Assembly (NCBI GenBank): GCA_025024175.1
Contig: QCXZ01000041.1
Coordinates: 33,289,786 to 33,353,785 of the forward strand
Reading direction: 5' to 3'
DNA: 64,000 bases
Source of the DNA: Rhyzopertha dominica
Taxonomy: Eukaryota; Arthropoda; Insecta; Coleoptera; Bostrichidae
Part shown: positions 45,600-56,628 of the stretch, one piece after another
Layout of the letters: every line of letters begins with the position of its first letter
How positions within the stretch are numbered: position 1 is the stretch's first letter
Translations under genes and position numbers: made by a program
Notes under the pieces: generated by a model
Told to the model about the DNA's origin: nothing
The model's input: only the letters and a program-made list of their open reading frames with translations
The model's database searches: none

Positions 45600-48500
45600 G
45601 GGGTGGGTGTAAATTATTCACGGTGCGGCGTGGGACCGACGACGGATCTTGTTTTGTTTGTATTCGTTCACTTTATTTGATAAATTTGGCAAATATTGCC
45701 TTGAAATAACTCCACGTTCATTTAACTTTACTTTGTTACACATTGTAATCTAATACAAATTGATAGCATTATTTAAATTTGACCTTTCTTGTTAAAATTA
45801 TTCGTTTGGTTGTTTGTTTTTAATAAACAAAGGGAATCTCGACCGATTAAATACACACTTCGTTTCCAACTCGAAAACAAAGCAACCTAAAATATTTGAC
45901 CTTTGTAAGGAGTTATGACATTTTTTCACTAAATGTATTGCGGAATTTAAGTTCATATGGCACCTATTTTTAAGTGCAAAAACCTAACAGGATGCTTCAA
46001 GAAGTTCACGTGTTTTGTGGCTATAATTAAAACTTGCGAATTAGGCAAGTATAGGTATTAATACGAAAATTCTATGAATGTACATAGGTATGGTTTAGTA
46101 TTTCAAACATTTTAACGAATTTAACGGTGAAATTCTCTTTTAAATTGCAGAATCATTTTCGAAATTTGTGTGAATTTCTGCCAAAAACACCATTCGTAGT
46201 AGCCCTTTATCGTCGCACATGCATGAACTTGCAGTACCAGGTTTTAATTCGTAGGTAACAAGTTATGATAAGGTGTTCTATTAAGATATGAGCATCCTGC
46301 TTTGTCAGAGAAAATTATGCCTAACTAGAAAGTGGTGCGTCTANTAATAGTCTGCTCGGNCTAGTGAGATGCAACACAACTTATTAGGGGAACATTCAAT
46401 TTACTTTGTTGCAAAATACGTCATAACTAGATAAAAGATATAAGCACATCGTTTTCGTAAATGGGCTAATTCCAAGGTTTTTTGTGCTTTTTTTTTGCGT
46501 CGAGGCGAATCCGCGAGCATTATGCATTTTGAATGTTTGCGTTATTTTTTTTTAGTTTATATCTTTTTTCTTGATGACTTCAATCGTCCAATTTTTCGTA
46601 TTTAAATTTAGGCTATTTTTAATAGCACTGCCTTAATTTCTATTGATTACTTTAATCGTGGTTTCTGTGTGATTTAAAACTGAATTTTATTTTAACGAAA
46701 CAGCGCTCTTATTATCGTGTATGTATGTACCTGTACCTAAATAAATATAAACTTTATTTGTGTTTCATGTTTCACAATGAATGCACCGTTGAATCCATTC
46801 AACATATAAACTTTATTGTTGATTTAATTGTATGTGAAAAGTAGATGTTTGTCCTTCCAGAAAAATCGTTAAATTTGTATCTCGAAAGTAGGTAGGTAAA
46901 TATTGAATATCTAAAGACACCCTCACCTATTTTATAGATTATTACCATTATATTTGCATTTAAGAACTTTAAACATAGATAATTTTATTTTGTTTCAACA
47001 CGGCGTTATCTAAGTTTTTCTAGGTAAATGTTCGGAGATGATATTTAATTTACTTTCGGCATCAGTGTGTATGTTGTTTTGCCGTAACAAAAATATATCG
47101 TTTCATGAATTGGTCGTTACACTCTCATTTCTTTATTTATTAGATATACTGTTATGAGAAGCGATCCGTCAGAGCCAACACTATCATCATCGGCCTGCTT
47201 AAAAGTCAAAAGCAATAAAATAAAGGCCTGGCGTGAAAACACAAAACACATTGACGGTGTCATCATTTTAAAAGTTTAGAAGTACACATGTAAAACACTA
47301 GGCGCGCTAAAGTACCAAAATTTTGTGTAGGATATGTAGTTGCTAAAATATTATCTGAAGGAATAAACTATCAAATCACTTTTACGGTATGTTAAATAAA
47401 AATTAACTAAATATTGTAATATTTTGGTGTGAACAAGATAACACTTTTGGGTGAAAATTGTTCCAAGGGCATAATGGGTTAATTTCAACTAGCAGAGTAT
47501 ACCTATACAATACAACAGTATAATAAAAAAATGGTTTCATAAGGCGCCATTTTGTCGCAGGCATCCAAAGATTACAAAACGAGCAAAATCTCGCGTCTTC
47601 TAAACAAGAAAATGTGAGAAATTTCATAAAAATAAAAAATTTGGGAAATTTTTTGGTTAAGTGGCAATTTTCACAAGACCCATTGCAGTTACGACGTTAC
47701 GAGGTGGAATTTGTTTGATGTTTTTTTAGTGATACCATCACTGGAAAATAAAAAGTTGCGTTTCGAAATGGTTCTATTAAGAAACGCAAATTGCGTATCA
47801 TAATGACCCCATTATGAACGCGAAATAGAAAATCATTTTTTACTGTTTAATTTCCTACAAATAACCCTCTCAAGTTTGGTACCGTTCTCATTTGTAACTA
47901 TCGTTATAATGTTCGTTCAAGTGTTGCTTTTGATATGTTCACGTGAAGTTTATTGATAAAGTCCTTGGCCCTATGCCCTACGGAAACTTTGAAGTTGAGG
48001 ACAGACTTCTGTAATACTGCATTAAAGATATTTAAAAAGTTCAGATCTAATGCTGACTATAGGAGTACTATAAACAACCGCGCAATTACCTTTTCAGTTT
48101 AGGTCGAGAAAAGAACCTATTACAGGATTAGATTTAAGAACCTAAAAATAATGGAACGTGAAATTACGCAAATGAAGTCACGCTTTATTTTTTATAAGCA
48201 TAAGATACTGTCGATATTTTGCATACGTTTAGACCGTCTTGATTAAATACTCGAAATTTATTGACAAATTTTTAGTACCTCCTGTCAAAGATAGTACCTA
48301 GGGCTCTTTCCTTATTGCTTTGTTTCCTGTAGTTCTCGCTACATAGTGTACTTCCTACATTGAGGCGTATTATTGGTAATTACCATATAGTAATTATGTC
48401 CAATTGCCCGCTGGGGTACCTTCGTTAAACCCCCACCAAAGATAAATAATCCAGCCGAGTAATGTAACTAAGTTTTATGGCGTCTCAATTCAACAGCGTA

Positions 48501-48690
48501 TCACTTTTTCACTTTACCATCTGCCTAATCAGATTTCCGACCTGGATATACCTAGTTGTAATACAGCACTTGCTCATCAGTAATGAGCATAAAAAGAGCT
48601 GGTACCTATTTATTGCGACCGATACTGCCACTTATTTACTAAGCTAGTCTGAGTGATCCACATTGGGACCTCTACTGTTTTCTGTTTATA
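45600..48690. other. Intergenic region upstream of brummer
   Basis: No supported exon or repeat. Bases 45380-45650 should include the brummer promoter and 5' UTR. No TATA box was chosen. Two N bases lie near 46.35 kb. Confidence 0.45.
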
Positions 48691-48692
48691 TG

Positions 48693-48990
48693 TACAGAGT
48701 TTCTATAAATGATTCATGCATTCAGGGCCCTTATGGAAAATATCGATTAAATCAATTTGCCGCTTCTCAGGAAAGTGACGTAATTTTTTTATATTTTAGT
48801 ATGAGAAAACGAGTGTGTATTTTCAACATATTCTGTAGAGTTTTGTCGGATAATTAATTTTAAGATTGCACAAAGCTCACAATTTGGAGCTGTGGTGTGA
48901 CATTGATCTGCAATCTTCAGTACTATGGCCGTGCATATTGTAGCTTGGCAGCAGTTACAAAAAGGCGGCACAAAGAATTCAGAAATCATT
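48693..48990 (+). mobile_element. Truncated second copy of the PEX16-intron MITE
   Basis: Begins tacagagtttctataaatga and continues with catgcattcagggcccttat, ggaaaatatcgattaaatca, gacattgatctgcaatcttc and aaaggcggcacaaagaattc. It is colinear with the reverse of 23089-23454 until about 48987, where similarity stops before the right inverted repeat. Confidence 0.72.
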
Positions 48991-50040
48991 ATCGTGATTT
49001 GCAAATGATTACTGACTCCGTGAAATGGTTTTACAGTTATTAATCCAGCGAAATTATAATGATACCTTTAATGACTTAGACGAATGTGTAGGTAGGTACT
49101 AATTGTACTTCTTTGCAAATTTGCCAACCATATCCACAAAAAAGCTAAAGGTTTGGGAATAATCAGTAATAAAAGTTTGAGGTTTTCAAAAGCATTATTA
49201 TGTATTATATTTCCTTAACAAAGTCTATGGTATATGTAAATTATTATATAAATGTTGGCAAATACCTAGTCGATAAGAAAACTAAAATTTTATATATTAC
49301 ATAATTTTCATACCAACACTGGCAGGCAGGCATTATTAGTAGGCCAAAATATTTTTTAATAATTTATTTAAAAAGTTATCATTTCCCCATATTTTGGAAA
49401 AATTACAGTTTCTGGTATTACGACTAGAAACTGGTCAGAATTACAATTTTTATTCGCGGTTTCTCGCTGTTTAGAACATGTGGCAGTTGTAATGGTGATA
49501 GTAGCAGCGTGGACATTTTTGATGGTCTTCGTAAATCTTGAACCGCTAGTGTGTGCTATCGTCTTTCCTGTCATAATTACTTTGTATACTTTCTACTTTA
49601 ATCCTGTTTTGCATTTCAATTTATCGCATTTTTTCCTGTACTATAAAGGGGCTTGTCCTGCCGGTTCTATGGATAAAAAAATAAAGTATACAANAGTAAA
49701 GAATTCCTGTCTGTTCAATTGGGTATTATCACTTTTTTTGAAAATTACATAANTTGAATCTTGAAGTGCATATATATATCGTACNCCATGTTAAAAAAAT
49801 AAAAAAAATATTTGTAGGTAGAGAATTTCAGGTCTGAAATTTGAATCATAGGAATCACCGGAAAAACGCTTCTATCCAAGGTTTTTCAACTCGTGACGTC
49901 AAGTGTCATATAAACATTACCGAGGAGCGTGCTGTTTAATGTTTAATCATTCTTGTATTAGAAAAACTTTTGTGTGGTGTTTATTGAAAGGACGGTGTAA
50001 GAGGTCGCACCAAAAAGTGATTTGTGTAGTTTTACAAGCA
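48991..50040. other. Stretch without a recognised gene
   Basis: A 90-codon plus-strand frame (49480-49752, hydrophobic) has no recognised homology and is probably chance. Several N bases lie at 49.69-49.79 kb. Confidence 0.4.
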
Positions 50041-50046
50041 TCTATT

Positions 50047-50437
50047 ATGTATGGAAAACAAAACAAGTGTTGTTTTGTACATGGTTATAAAAGAACTTCA
50101 GTCAGTACAGCTAACAAAATTATTGTAACCGTTCCTCGAGATTATCAACGTATGAAAAAAATTGTTTAAGGCCCCTAAACGTTATATGCCGAAATTGCAA
50201 AATTTGCTTTTCTGTTGTGAAGAACTTCTTAATTCTTACTGTAAGTTTTATTATTCTTTTTGGGGTTTTAAGTGTTTTTTAGTTTCCGTTTTGTTATAGC
50301 TTGAAGAGGATATGAAAAATTATATGCGTCATAAGTTGATAGAGGGAAATGTTATAATAAAGAAAGACGTTTGCTTCCCATATATTCGACTGTTAGCCAG
50401 ACCGAAAACGAGCCCCAACAGCCCCAAAAATAAATGA
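50047..50437 (+). pseudogene. THAP-domain protein fragment with frame break
   Basis: THAP domains are C2CH zinc-binding DNA-binding folds found in host regulators and in P-element-type transposases. The first frame gives NKCCFVHGYKRTSVSTANK, then IIVTVPRDYQRMKK, with the first two Cys and the PRD motif. After a run of seven A the frame stops, but the next frame continues LFKAPKRYMPKLQNLLFCCE, the expected Trp/Ala-Arg segment and closing Cys. A GTAAGT follows at 50239. From 50297 LEEDMKNYMRHKLIEG and FPYIRLLARPKT complete the AVPSIF-like end before a TAA. The exact splice phase does not fit simply. It is either a pseudogene fragment of a domesticated or transposon THAP gene, or a gene with sequence errors. 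Confidence 0.55.
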
Positions 50438-50607
50438 CAATTTATATTTATTCTGACCTCTAAAATAAATGTCAAGTATAGGGTATATTTTTGATTCTTA
50501 CATTTTTATGTTTACAAATAATAGGTATGTGTCCAACAACCCACTGTGATCAAATTATCAATGCTACGTTAATTTGATAAGAAGTTCACTTATGCTGTTG
50601 CTTTTAC

Positions 50608-50685
50608 GTTCCTCATCTCCGCCGCGTTGAACCGCTCGTCGCTGTACACAAATTCCATAACAATGAACATGCCTTCAGAAGCCAT
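50608..50685 (-). CDS. Possible first coding exon, unrecognised
   Basis: An ATG at 50685 opens 26 codons (MASEGMFIVMEFVYSDERFN, then AAEMRN) ending in phase 0 before GTAAAA. The DNA around and upstream (50.6-50.87 kb) is rich in CG and contains a TGACGTCA-like palindrome, as insect promoters may. No second exon was found downstream, so this is tentative. Confidence 0.22.
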
Positions 50686-50689
50686 AATT

Positions 50690-52090
50690 CATAAGTATTT
50701 CACTTTTTCTTGGCGTATTTTAATTCGCTTGTCACAAAATGAACGCAAACAACAAACTGATAAATTGACGGACTGAGGCTGATGCGTGACGCGCTGACAC
50801 CAGATGTAAACAAGCGGCCGTTTACAAGACATCTGACGTCACGGCCAATATGTTCGCGTTTTGGCGGTCCCTTTAAATATTCACATTTTTAATATTAAAA
50901 ATACACCTTACGATCCATTTTTTCGAATTTATAAGCTGTAACAGCTGTTTTGTGGATTAGATTCTACCTATTAATATGCAATTTAATAAAATATAAATAC
51001 ATGGCAAATATAAATACTTTAGCATTAGATTCTTCAACAAACGTTATTAAAGCAGCTTCTTACAAAAAGTTAACGTGACCCCGGGTTTTTCCTTTTATAA
51101 ACACCAGTTTGAAGTACCTACCCTTCAATGAATTAAAAAGTTAGTTTAATAACAGCACCTTCATTTTAATTTGTATTCATGGTGAAACATAAAAGTGAAC
51201 GAATTGAAATCCTATTGATCGTTGTCTACGGATATCAACAAAGTTCACATCAAGATGTGTGTGATTTATTTAATGACGTTAATCAGAACAACAATTGCAT
51301 TGTTTAATCTAAAGCGTCCAAGTTAATTTAAAAATTAATGAAACTGAACATTTAAAAGATATCGCAAGGTCTTCCACAAAGTGATTTCATTGCTTATTGT
51401 TCACATTAATAATTTATGAATGTATACCGGGTGTAGCAATTATAACATGATTTTTCCATAAATTTTATATCACCCTGTAGAATTTGATAGTGGTAACAAA
51501 AATTTGTAATTTAAATCAAACCATAGCTTAACTATTTCTTAAAAAAATCTTTTTTTGATTCACTTTATCTCCATTAGTTCGGTTAACGAATGTAATTAAA
51601 ACAAGAAAAAAGGAAAATGAATACAATGTGAAAAATGGAACCAAATTGTCAGTAGCGAGTATTTCCGCCTTTGGCCCGAACCCATACCTAAAATGATCCT
51701 ACGCATTTCATTTTGATTCAGTTTTTCACAGATTTGTATCAGTTGAATCAATCTCTAAGCATAAGCCCTAAGCCCCAAGTTGTTGCAGTGGTTACGCAGT
51801 ACCCAGAGATTTTCTATAGAACCTCCTGATAACATTTTCTTATAATTCATTTTTCCATGGCATGCTACTTTGGACATTACAACGCAACCAAAATCAATAA
51901 AATTAGGCACTTACGTTAACTCATAAAATCGATTTTCTTCCGAACGAATGAAAATAATAAAGTGAATCAGAAAAGAGATTCTTAAAAAATTACAAATTTG
52001 GATAAATTTTGGTGGTGCGTTAAATCCTTGGAGTAGTGTAGGTATAATATTATTAGCAATCATCAGTTTTTGTTCGAATATACAAAATAT
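50690..52090. other. Stretch without a recognised gene
   Basis: No coding exon was recognised. A tgtataccgggtgtagcaat segment at 51421 resembles a mariner-type terminus and might be the left limit of the relic at 52.1 kb, but this was not established. Confidence 0.35.
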
Positions 52091-52184
52091 CAAATATAAA
52101 ACTTACAAAGTATACCTTCTCCATGAGTTAATGAAGGTGATCCTGACGGAAGAATACAGTTTTGTGCGACGATGCTACACATGT

Positions 52185-53003
52185 ATACGGAAGCGCTGAA
52201 GGATCAGCCTGCGTTTATCAGAAACGTTTGTGATACCAAGTGAAACGTTTGTGATATAACATCAAACGTTTATGATAGAAAGTCAAACATTTGAGATGAA
52301 AAGTCAAATGTTTGAGATAAGAATTTAACCGTTTGGGGTCAACGGCAACGTGAATACTATTACTTTTGGATTATTTGTATATTGGTTTAATGGTTTAAGT
52401 TTATGATATCCATTTATGTGCCAAAAATATAGTTAGGCCCTTCCCAGTTTCCCTTTTCGTGTTAAATTCGCTCCATGGGGATCAATTATATTCATAATGA
52501 GACGGAATTTTCTTGTTTGACGTTAATTCCAGAATGCAAGCATTTTAAATGTATTTATTTGTTTTCGTGTAACCTTGTGGACAGCAGAAGCTGAAATTCC
52601 AGAAAGCGCTCCACATTGTCTAAAGCCGTAGTTTTCCTGTCGACATAAATTTAAATGTTTCAACATCAAACGTCTTTTTAATGAAGATTTACTTAAATTA
52701 TAACCTTCATTTAGCAAAAAGAGTAGCATTTCATCCTGCATGAATTCCAAAAGAAACAACTCAGGGATCGCACCATTTCTATTCTCCATATTTGGCACTT
52801 GGGTGGCGGCACGCGATGCAACACGAACTGACTGATACTGAATTAGCGCTGGAGAATCAAATTATAAACTCGACTGGCACCTTACAAGCATTTGAGTGTA
52901 ACATAACATCTCAAATGTTTGATGTTTCTTCTCAAACGTTTGACTCGGTATCACAATCGTTTGTGATAAAAATAAACGCAGGCTCAACGTTCAGCGCTTC
53001 CGT
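52185..53003. mobile_element. IS3EU-like DNA transposon nested in the mariner relic
   Basis: The ends acggaagcgctgaaggatca and (reverse) acggaagcgctgaacgttga are inverted and continue into gcctgcgttta. Subterminal repeats of the aaacgtttgtgata type occur several times in each end. A 6-base duplication acatgt flanks the element (52179-52184 and 53004-53009). An 8-base version with one mismatch is also possible. The mariner coding frame reads across the excision point. The inner minus-strand frame (52798-52523) contains DEMLLFLLNEGYNLSKSSLK and RRLMLKHLNLCRQ, resembling the N-terminal helix-turn-helix of IS3EU transposases. Most of the transposase is missing. Confidence 0.72.
52523..52798 (-). 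pseudogene. IS3EU-like transposase N-terminal fragment
   Basis: A 91-codon frame inside the nested element. The block LLNEGYNLSKSSLKRRLMLK has the pattern seen at the start of eukaryotic IS3EU integrase-like transposases (a helix-turn-helix with S-x-x-T/S-L-K-R). No DDE core follows. The assignment comes from remembered family pattern only. Confidence 0.45.
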
Positions 53004-53659
53004 ACATGTGTAATGATAATACAAATTTCGTACACAACATTTTATTTCCTGACGAAGCCACATTTTGCCTAAATGGGTTTGCAACCATACATAACTGCTG
53101 CTACTGGTCTAATGAAAATCCTCACTGGATAGTAGAACAGTGTAACACAGTATCTCAGAAACTAAGCGTCTTGCTTGGTATTATTAGGTAACACTTCATA
53201 GATCATAAATGGTAATGTAACAGCATATATCTACCTGAACCTACTGCGTGACAATATTGTACCTTACACTGTATGTACATTTATTTCACGATGAATATCG
53301 ATGAGGAATGTCAGATCACAATTTCTGGTTTCAACATGACGGCGCTCCGCCATGTTTTAGTGTTAATATTTCCCTGTAATTCAATAATACCTTACTGGGT
53401 CGGTGGATATGACGTCGAGGGACTATTGAATGCCCTACTAGGTCTCCTGATTTAAGTCCATTGGATTTTTCCTTTGGATTCATTAAAAAGTCAAGTGTAC
53501 AAATTAAATTAAATAAGAAAATCAGACATTAAATTCAAGAAACACTGCCTAACTGGCTGCAAAATTCGTTGCGCAATTTATATGATAGACTAGTTATTAA
53601 ATTTGATGTAAAGATTTAAGCGAATAAAGTATCACGAGCATTAGAATGGGCCTGTTGCC

Positions 53660-56395
53660 CACTTTTTTTTATTGTAGAATATGAATCTACATGAAAATAA
53701 ATAGACCCTTGTTTTTTTTTTATTTTTCGCAAAGCGCTTAATTAATGCTTAAAAAAAGATTGTTTATGTTTAAAGTTTGAATCTCTGACGTCACCGTTCT
53801 CTGGCGCGCTTAGTGCGGTGTAACTGTGTGATGCCACACCATTTTCTGATCCTGGCATTCCTGTCGGCCGAGATGAGGTTTCTGAAACCGAAGTCGCAGC
53901 AGCGTTGACATTTGATTCCAAACTCGCAACCGTAATAATGAATTATAAAAGCCTACACGCGAATGGATGTGTTAAACGCGATTCGTTGCTAGTCGTTTTC
54001 ACTGTAAATATTAGAACGTAAAATATATTAAATTAAAATATTAACTTGTAGCGGATATATCGCAAACAGAATTCATTTTACGGTAGCCGCAGGATAAGTC
54101 CATTTTTCAAGTGATATTAAAACTGGAACAACTATTTATTAGGTAGGTAAACTCGTTTAAACCTGTTACAGCGGGTATAGCTGCTATTACATCATTTTAT
54201 TCAAGTCGCAACCTTTAAATAACAAAATCGCATAATTTGCGTAAAATCGAACCATCTGGCCACACGAGTTAACATTCATGTAAAATTCGTCAATCATGTG
54301 TCAGTCAATTTTTGGTAAATCGTCCGAAGATCCCTTTACATAATCTTGCTCCAGAATTGCAGTCTACGTTTGAACAACAACGTACCAAGTAAATAAAAAC
54401 AAAACTTTAACGCGTCCTCCGTTCTCAAACCAAAACGTAAATAAAGGTACAAAGGCACAGAACCACAGAAATACGCGTGTTCAACAGCGACAAAGGTGTC
54501 AAGCATGCAACAGGGCATCCGGCGCAATAGCGGAGTGCGTCTCCAGGAACGGTGACGTATCACAAAATATTTGAATTTGGCGGAAAACCTTTAAAGGTAA
54601 AAATAAGACACTAAAACATTACAAATATTTTTTCTATTGCCAGCTTCTAACTCCATCAGGTCCGGGTAAAGTTGCACATGTGTTATAATAACGATTTACT
54701 GTCAAGGGCAACAACCCCATTATCATCAAATGAATAAAAACCAGGTTATTTAATGATAACAAGAACATACATACCCGCAAAAACTCGTTTGGTTGCCATT
54801 AAAAAAATGTGTGGTATGACAAACAAAAACAAAGAGCAGGCAAAGAAATGAAAAATAATTAGCAAAAAAACTTTTGTTGCGGACATTTTGCTGTAAAGTA
54901 CATATTAACAGATCTCTTTAAACGAGGTGGAAAATTAGTTGAACATCGGACACAGGAAAATATTTGCGGGCCACCTTTTGGGTATTTTTAGCACTGAAAA
55001 AGGTCAGCAGATGAAGTCGTTTTTGATTTCGTCCTGATAAAAACTATTGGCTGCAAATACTGAACACTTTGTAAATTAGTGTGAAAAGTTCTTGTGGGTA
55101 TTTCTATAGACCGACACAATATTTTTTAGGTTCCATTCGATAAAAATCGATAACTATTTGTTAGTTTAGTTCGCATTGGCTGTACCTTTCTTAGAAAAAG
55201 CATTACAGCATAATTATTGTAGTTGAAGTGCGTCCGTTTAAATCGGGGTCCAAGAAAGCGCATGAATTATGGTGTTATTTAGATAATCTGTTCGACAAGG
55301 GGGTGATAACAATAACCTTGAATGTGTTCCATTCGTCTTTCGGGAAGATTCAGATTTCCGTACAGAACTTCTGTGCGAGCATTTAAAATTGATAGCGATA
55401 ACGATGCTCCGGAAATTTTGACGCACATTAATGAGCGTATCAGACCAGCCTAACAGAATTAGAAATTGGCCTATAAGAAAAACATTAGAGGGCAAAATGT
55501 TAATTACCTACGTCAGATTGTTGCATATTTTATATTATTGTCGCTCTTATCATGTTTGTTTATGGTTTCCGCGTTTCTTTGGGCTTGAATCGTCATTGGT
55601 GTTCCAAATTTTAGTGATCTAACAATCGATAGATTTTGACACAGTTTCGTTTTGCTGCGAAAAAAGATAATTCCTTTAGTCTGTTGATGCATGCGTTTCC
55701 TAAAATTCACGATATGTATTCGTTAACATAACTGTAAATGGATCGTGTGGTGGTGCACTTGACATGAGTTACCTTTCTCGAAAAATAGCAAGTCGTTGCA
55801 GGTCGTAGGTTTTATCTTCCACTAGGAACAAAGAATTCACTGCCGACCACAAACACGTGTTTTCAAAACAAAGGATTTCTTATCTCGTAATGGATCGCAG
55901 TGATTCACTACACATACAGTTTGTTGTTTTCAAGTTACATTGCGTAACTTGCCCACGAACCTGACCTTTGAAAATTTACGTGTTTTTATCATAATTACGC
56001 AAATGTTTGACGTATCTGTGTCATCAGCGAATCGTGAATTTCCGATAGGGCGGCACAGGGGCGAATTGCTGCTTTAGACCACCTTGCTATGTTTGTTATA
56101 AATACGGAAGTTTTAGAGGAGAGTACACAGATAACTTTTTCATATTCACGTATACGATATTACGAAATAAGATTGTAGGACTTTGTTGTGTGGTTTTTAT
56201 GTGGTAACCTTAATTAATCCCGATGTATGGCGATATCAAGGAATTTCAGACAGCTTGTTTTCTTGATTCTGTTTAATTAGCCATCATATGGAATCATGCT
56301 ATTAATCATTATGTATTAATCGCCAGATTTGAACAAAAAACGATGTAAAAAGTAGGCATCAGTTACTAAGAAAGCACAAATATATTAATAAACAT
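53660..56395. other. Intergenic region beyond the FASTKD 3' end
   Basis: No exon recognised on either strand. Bases 53.78-53.96 and 54.4-54.56 kb are relatively rich in CG. The FASTKD 3' end should lie just below 56.4 kb. Confidence 0.4.
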
Positions 56396-56399
56396 TTAC

Positions 56400-56628
56400 T
56401 CAGCTAACGGATTCAATACATTTATTGTACATCTGTTCTTGCCATATAGTTGTTTTTAAAAAGTTTATTCTATCTTTATTTTCTTTTAAGCTTAGCCATT
56501 CTTTAGAATTTACAAAAATAACTTTATATCCTAAGATTTCTAAATGCCTTTGTTGTAACTGGTAAAATCCTTTCAGCTGCACATGTTTTCTGGTGTACGC
56601 ATAACTATTGACCACTATTAGGGCACAT
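56400..56628 (-). CDS. FASTKD exon 6, RAP domain (residues 658-733 and stop)
   Basis: Acceptor ATTGCAG. Encodes the RAP domain: VVNSYAYTRKHVQLKGFYQL, RHLEILGYKVIFVNSKEWLS and a final KTTIW helix. This is the putative RNA-binding/nuclease-like fold at the C-terminus of FASTKD proteins. Ends in TGA. Confidence 0.92.

Larger units (their letters stand above)
52095..53640 (+). pseudogene. mariner-like transposase relic, split by a nested element
   Basis: Before the nested element the frame gives DPDGRIQFCATMLHM. After it, NTNFVHNILFPDEATFCLNG (with the second catalytic Asp region) and CCYWSNENPHWIVEQ follow from 53010. Further on, across frame breaks, come NFWFQHDGAPP, NSIIPYWVGG, RRGTIECPTRSPDLSPLDF and GFIKKSSVQ. 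This is the DDE core of the insect mariner-type family with the SPDLSPLDF motif. Stops and shifts show it is dead. The part upstream of 52.1 kb is not recognisable. Confidence 0.78.
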
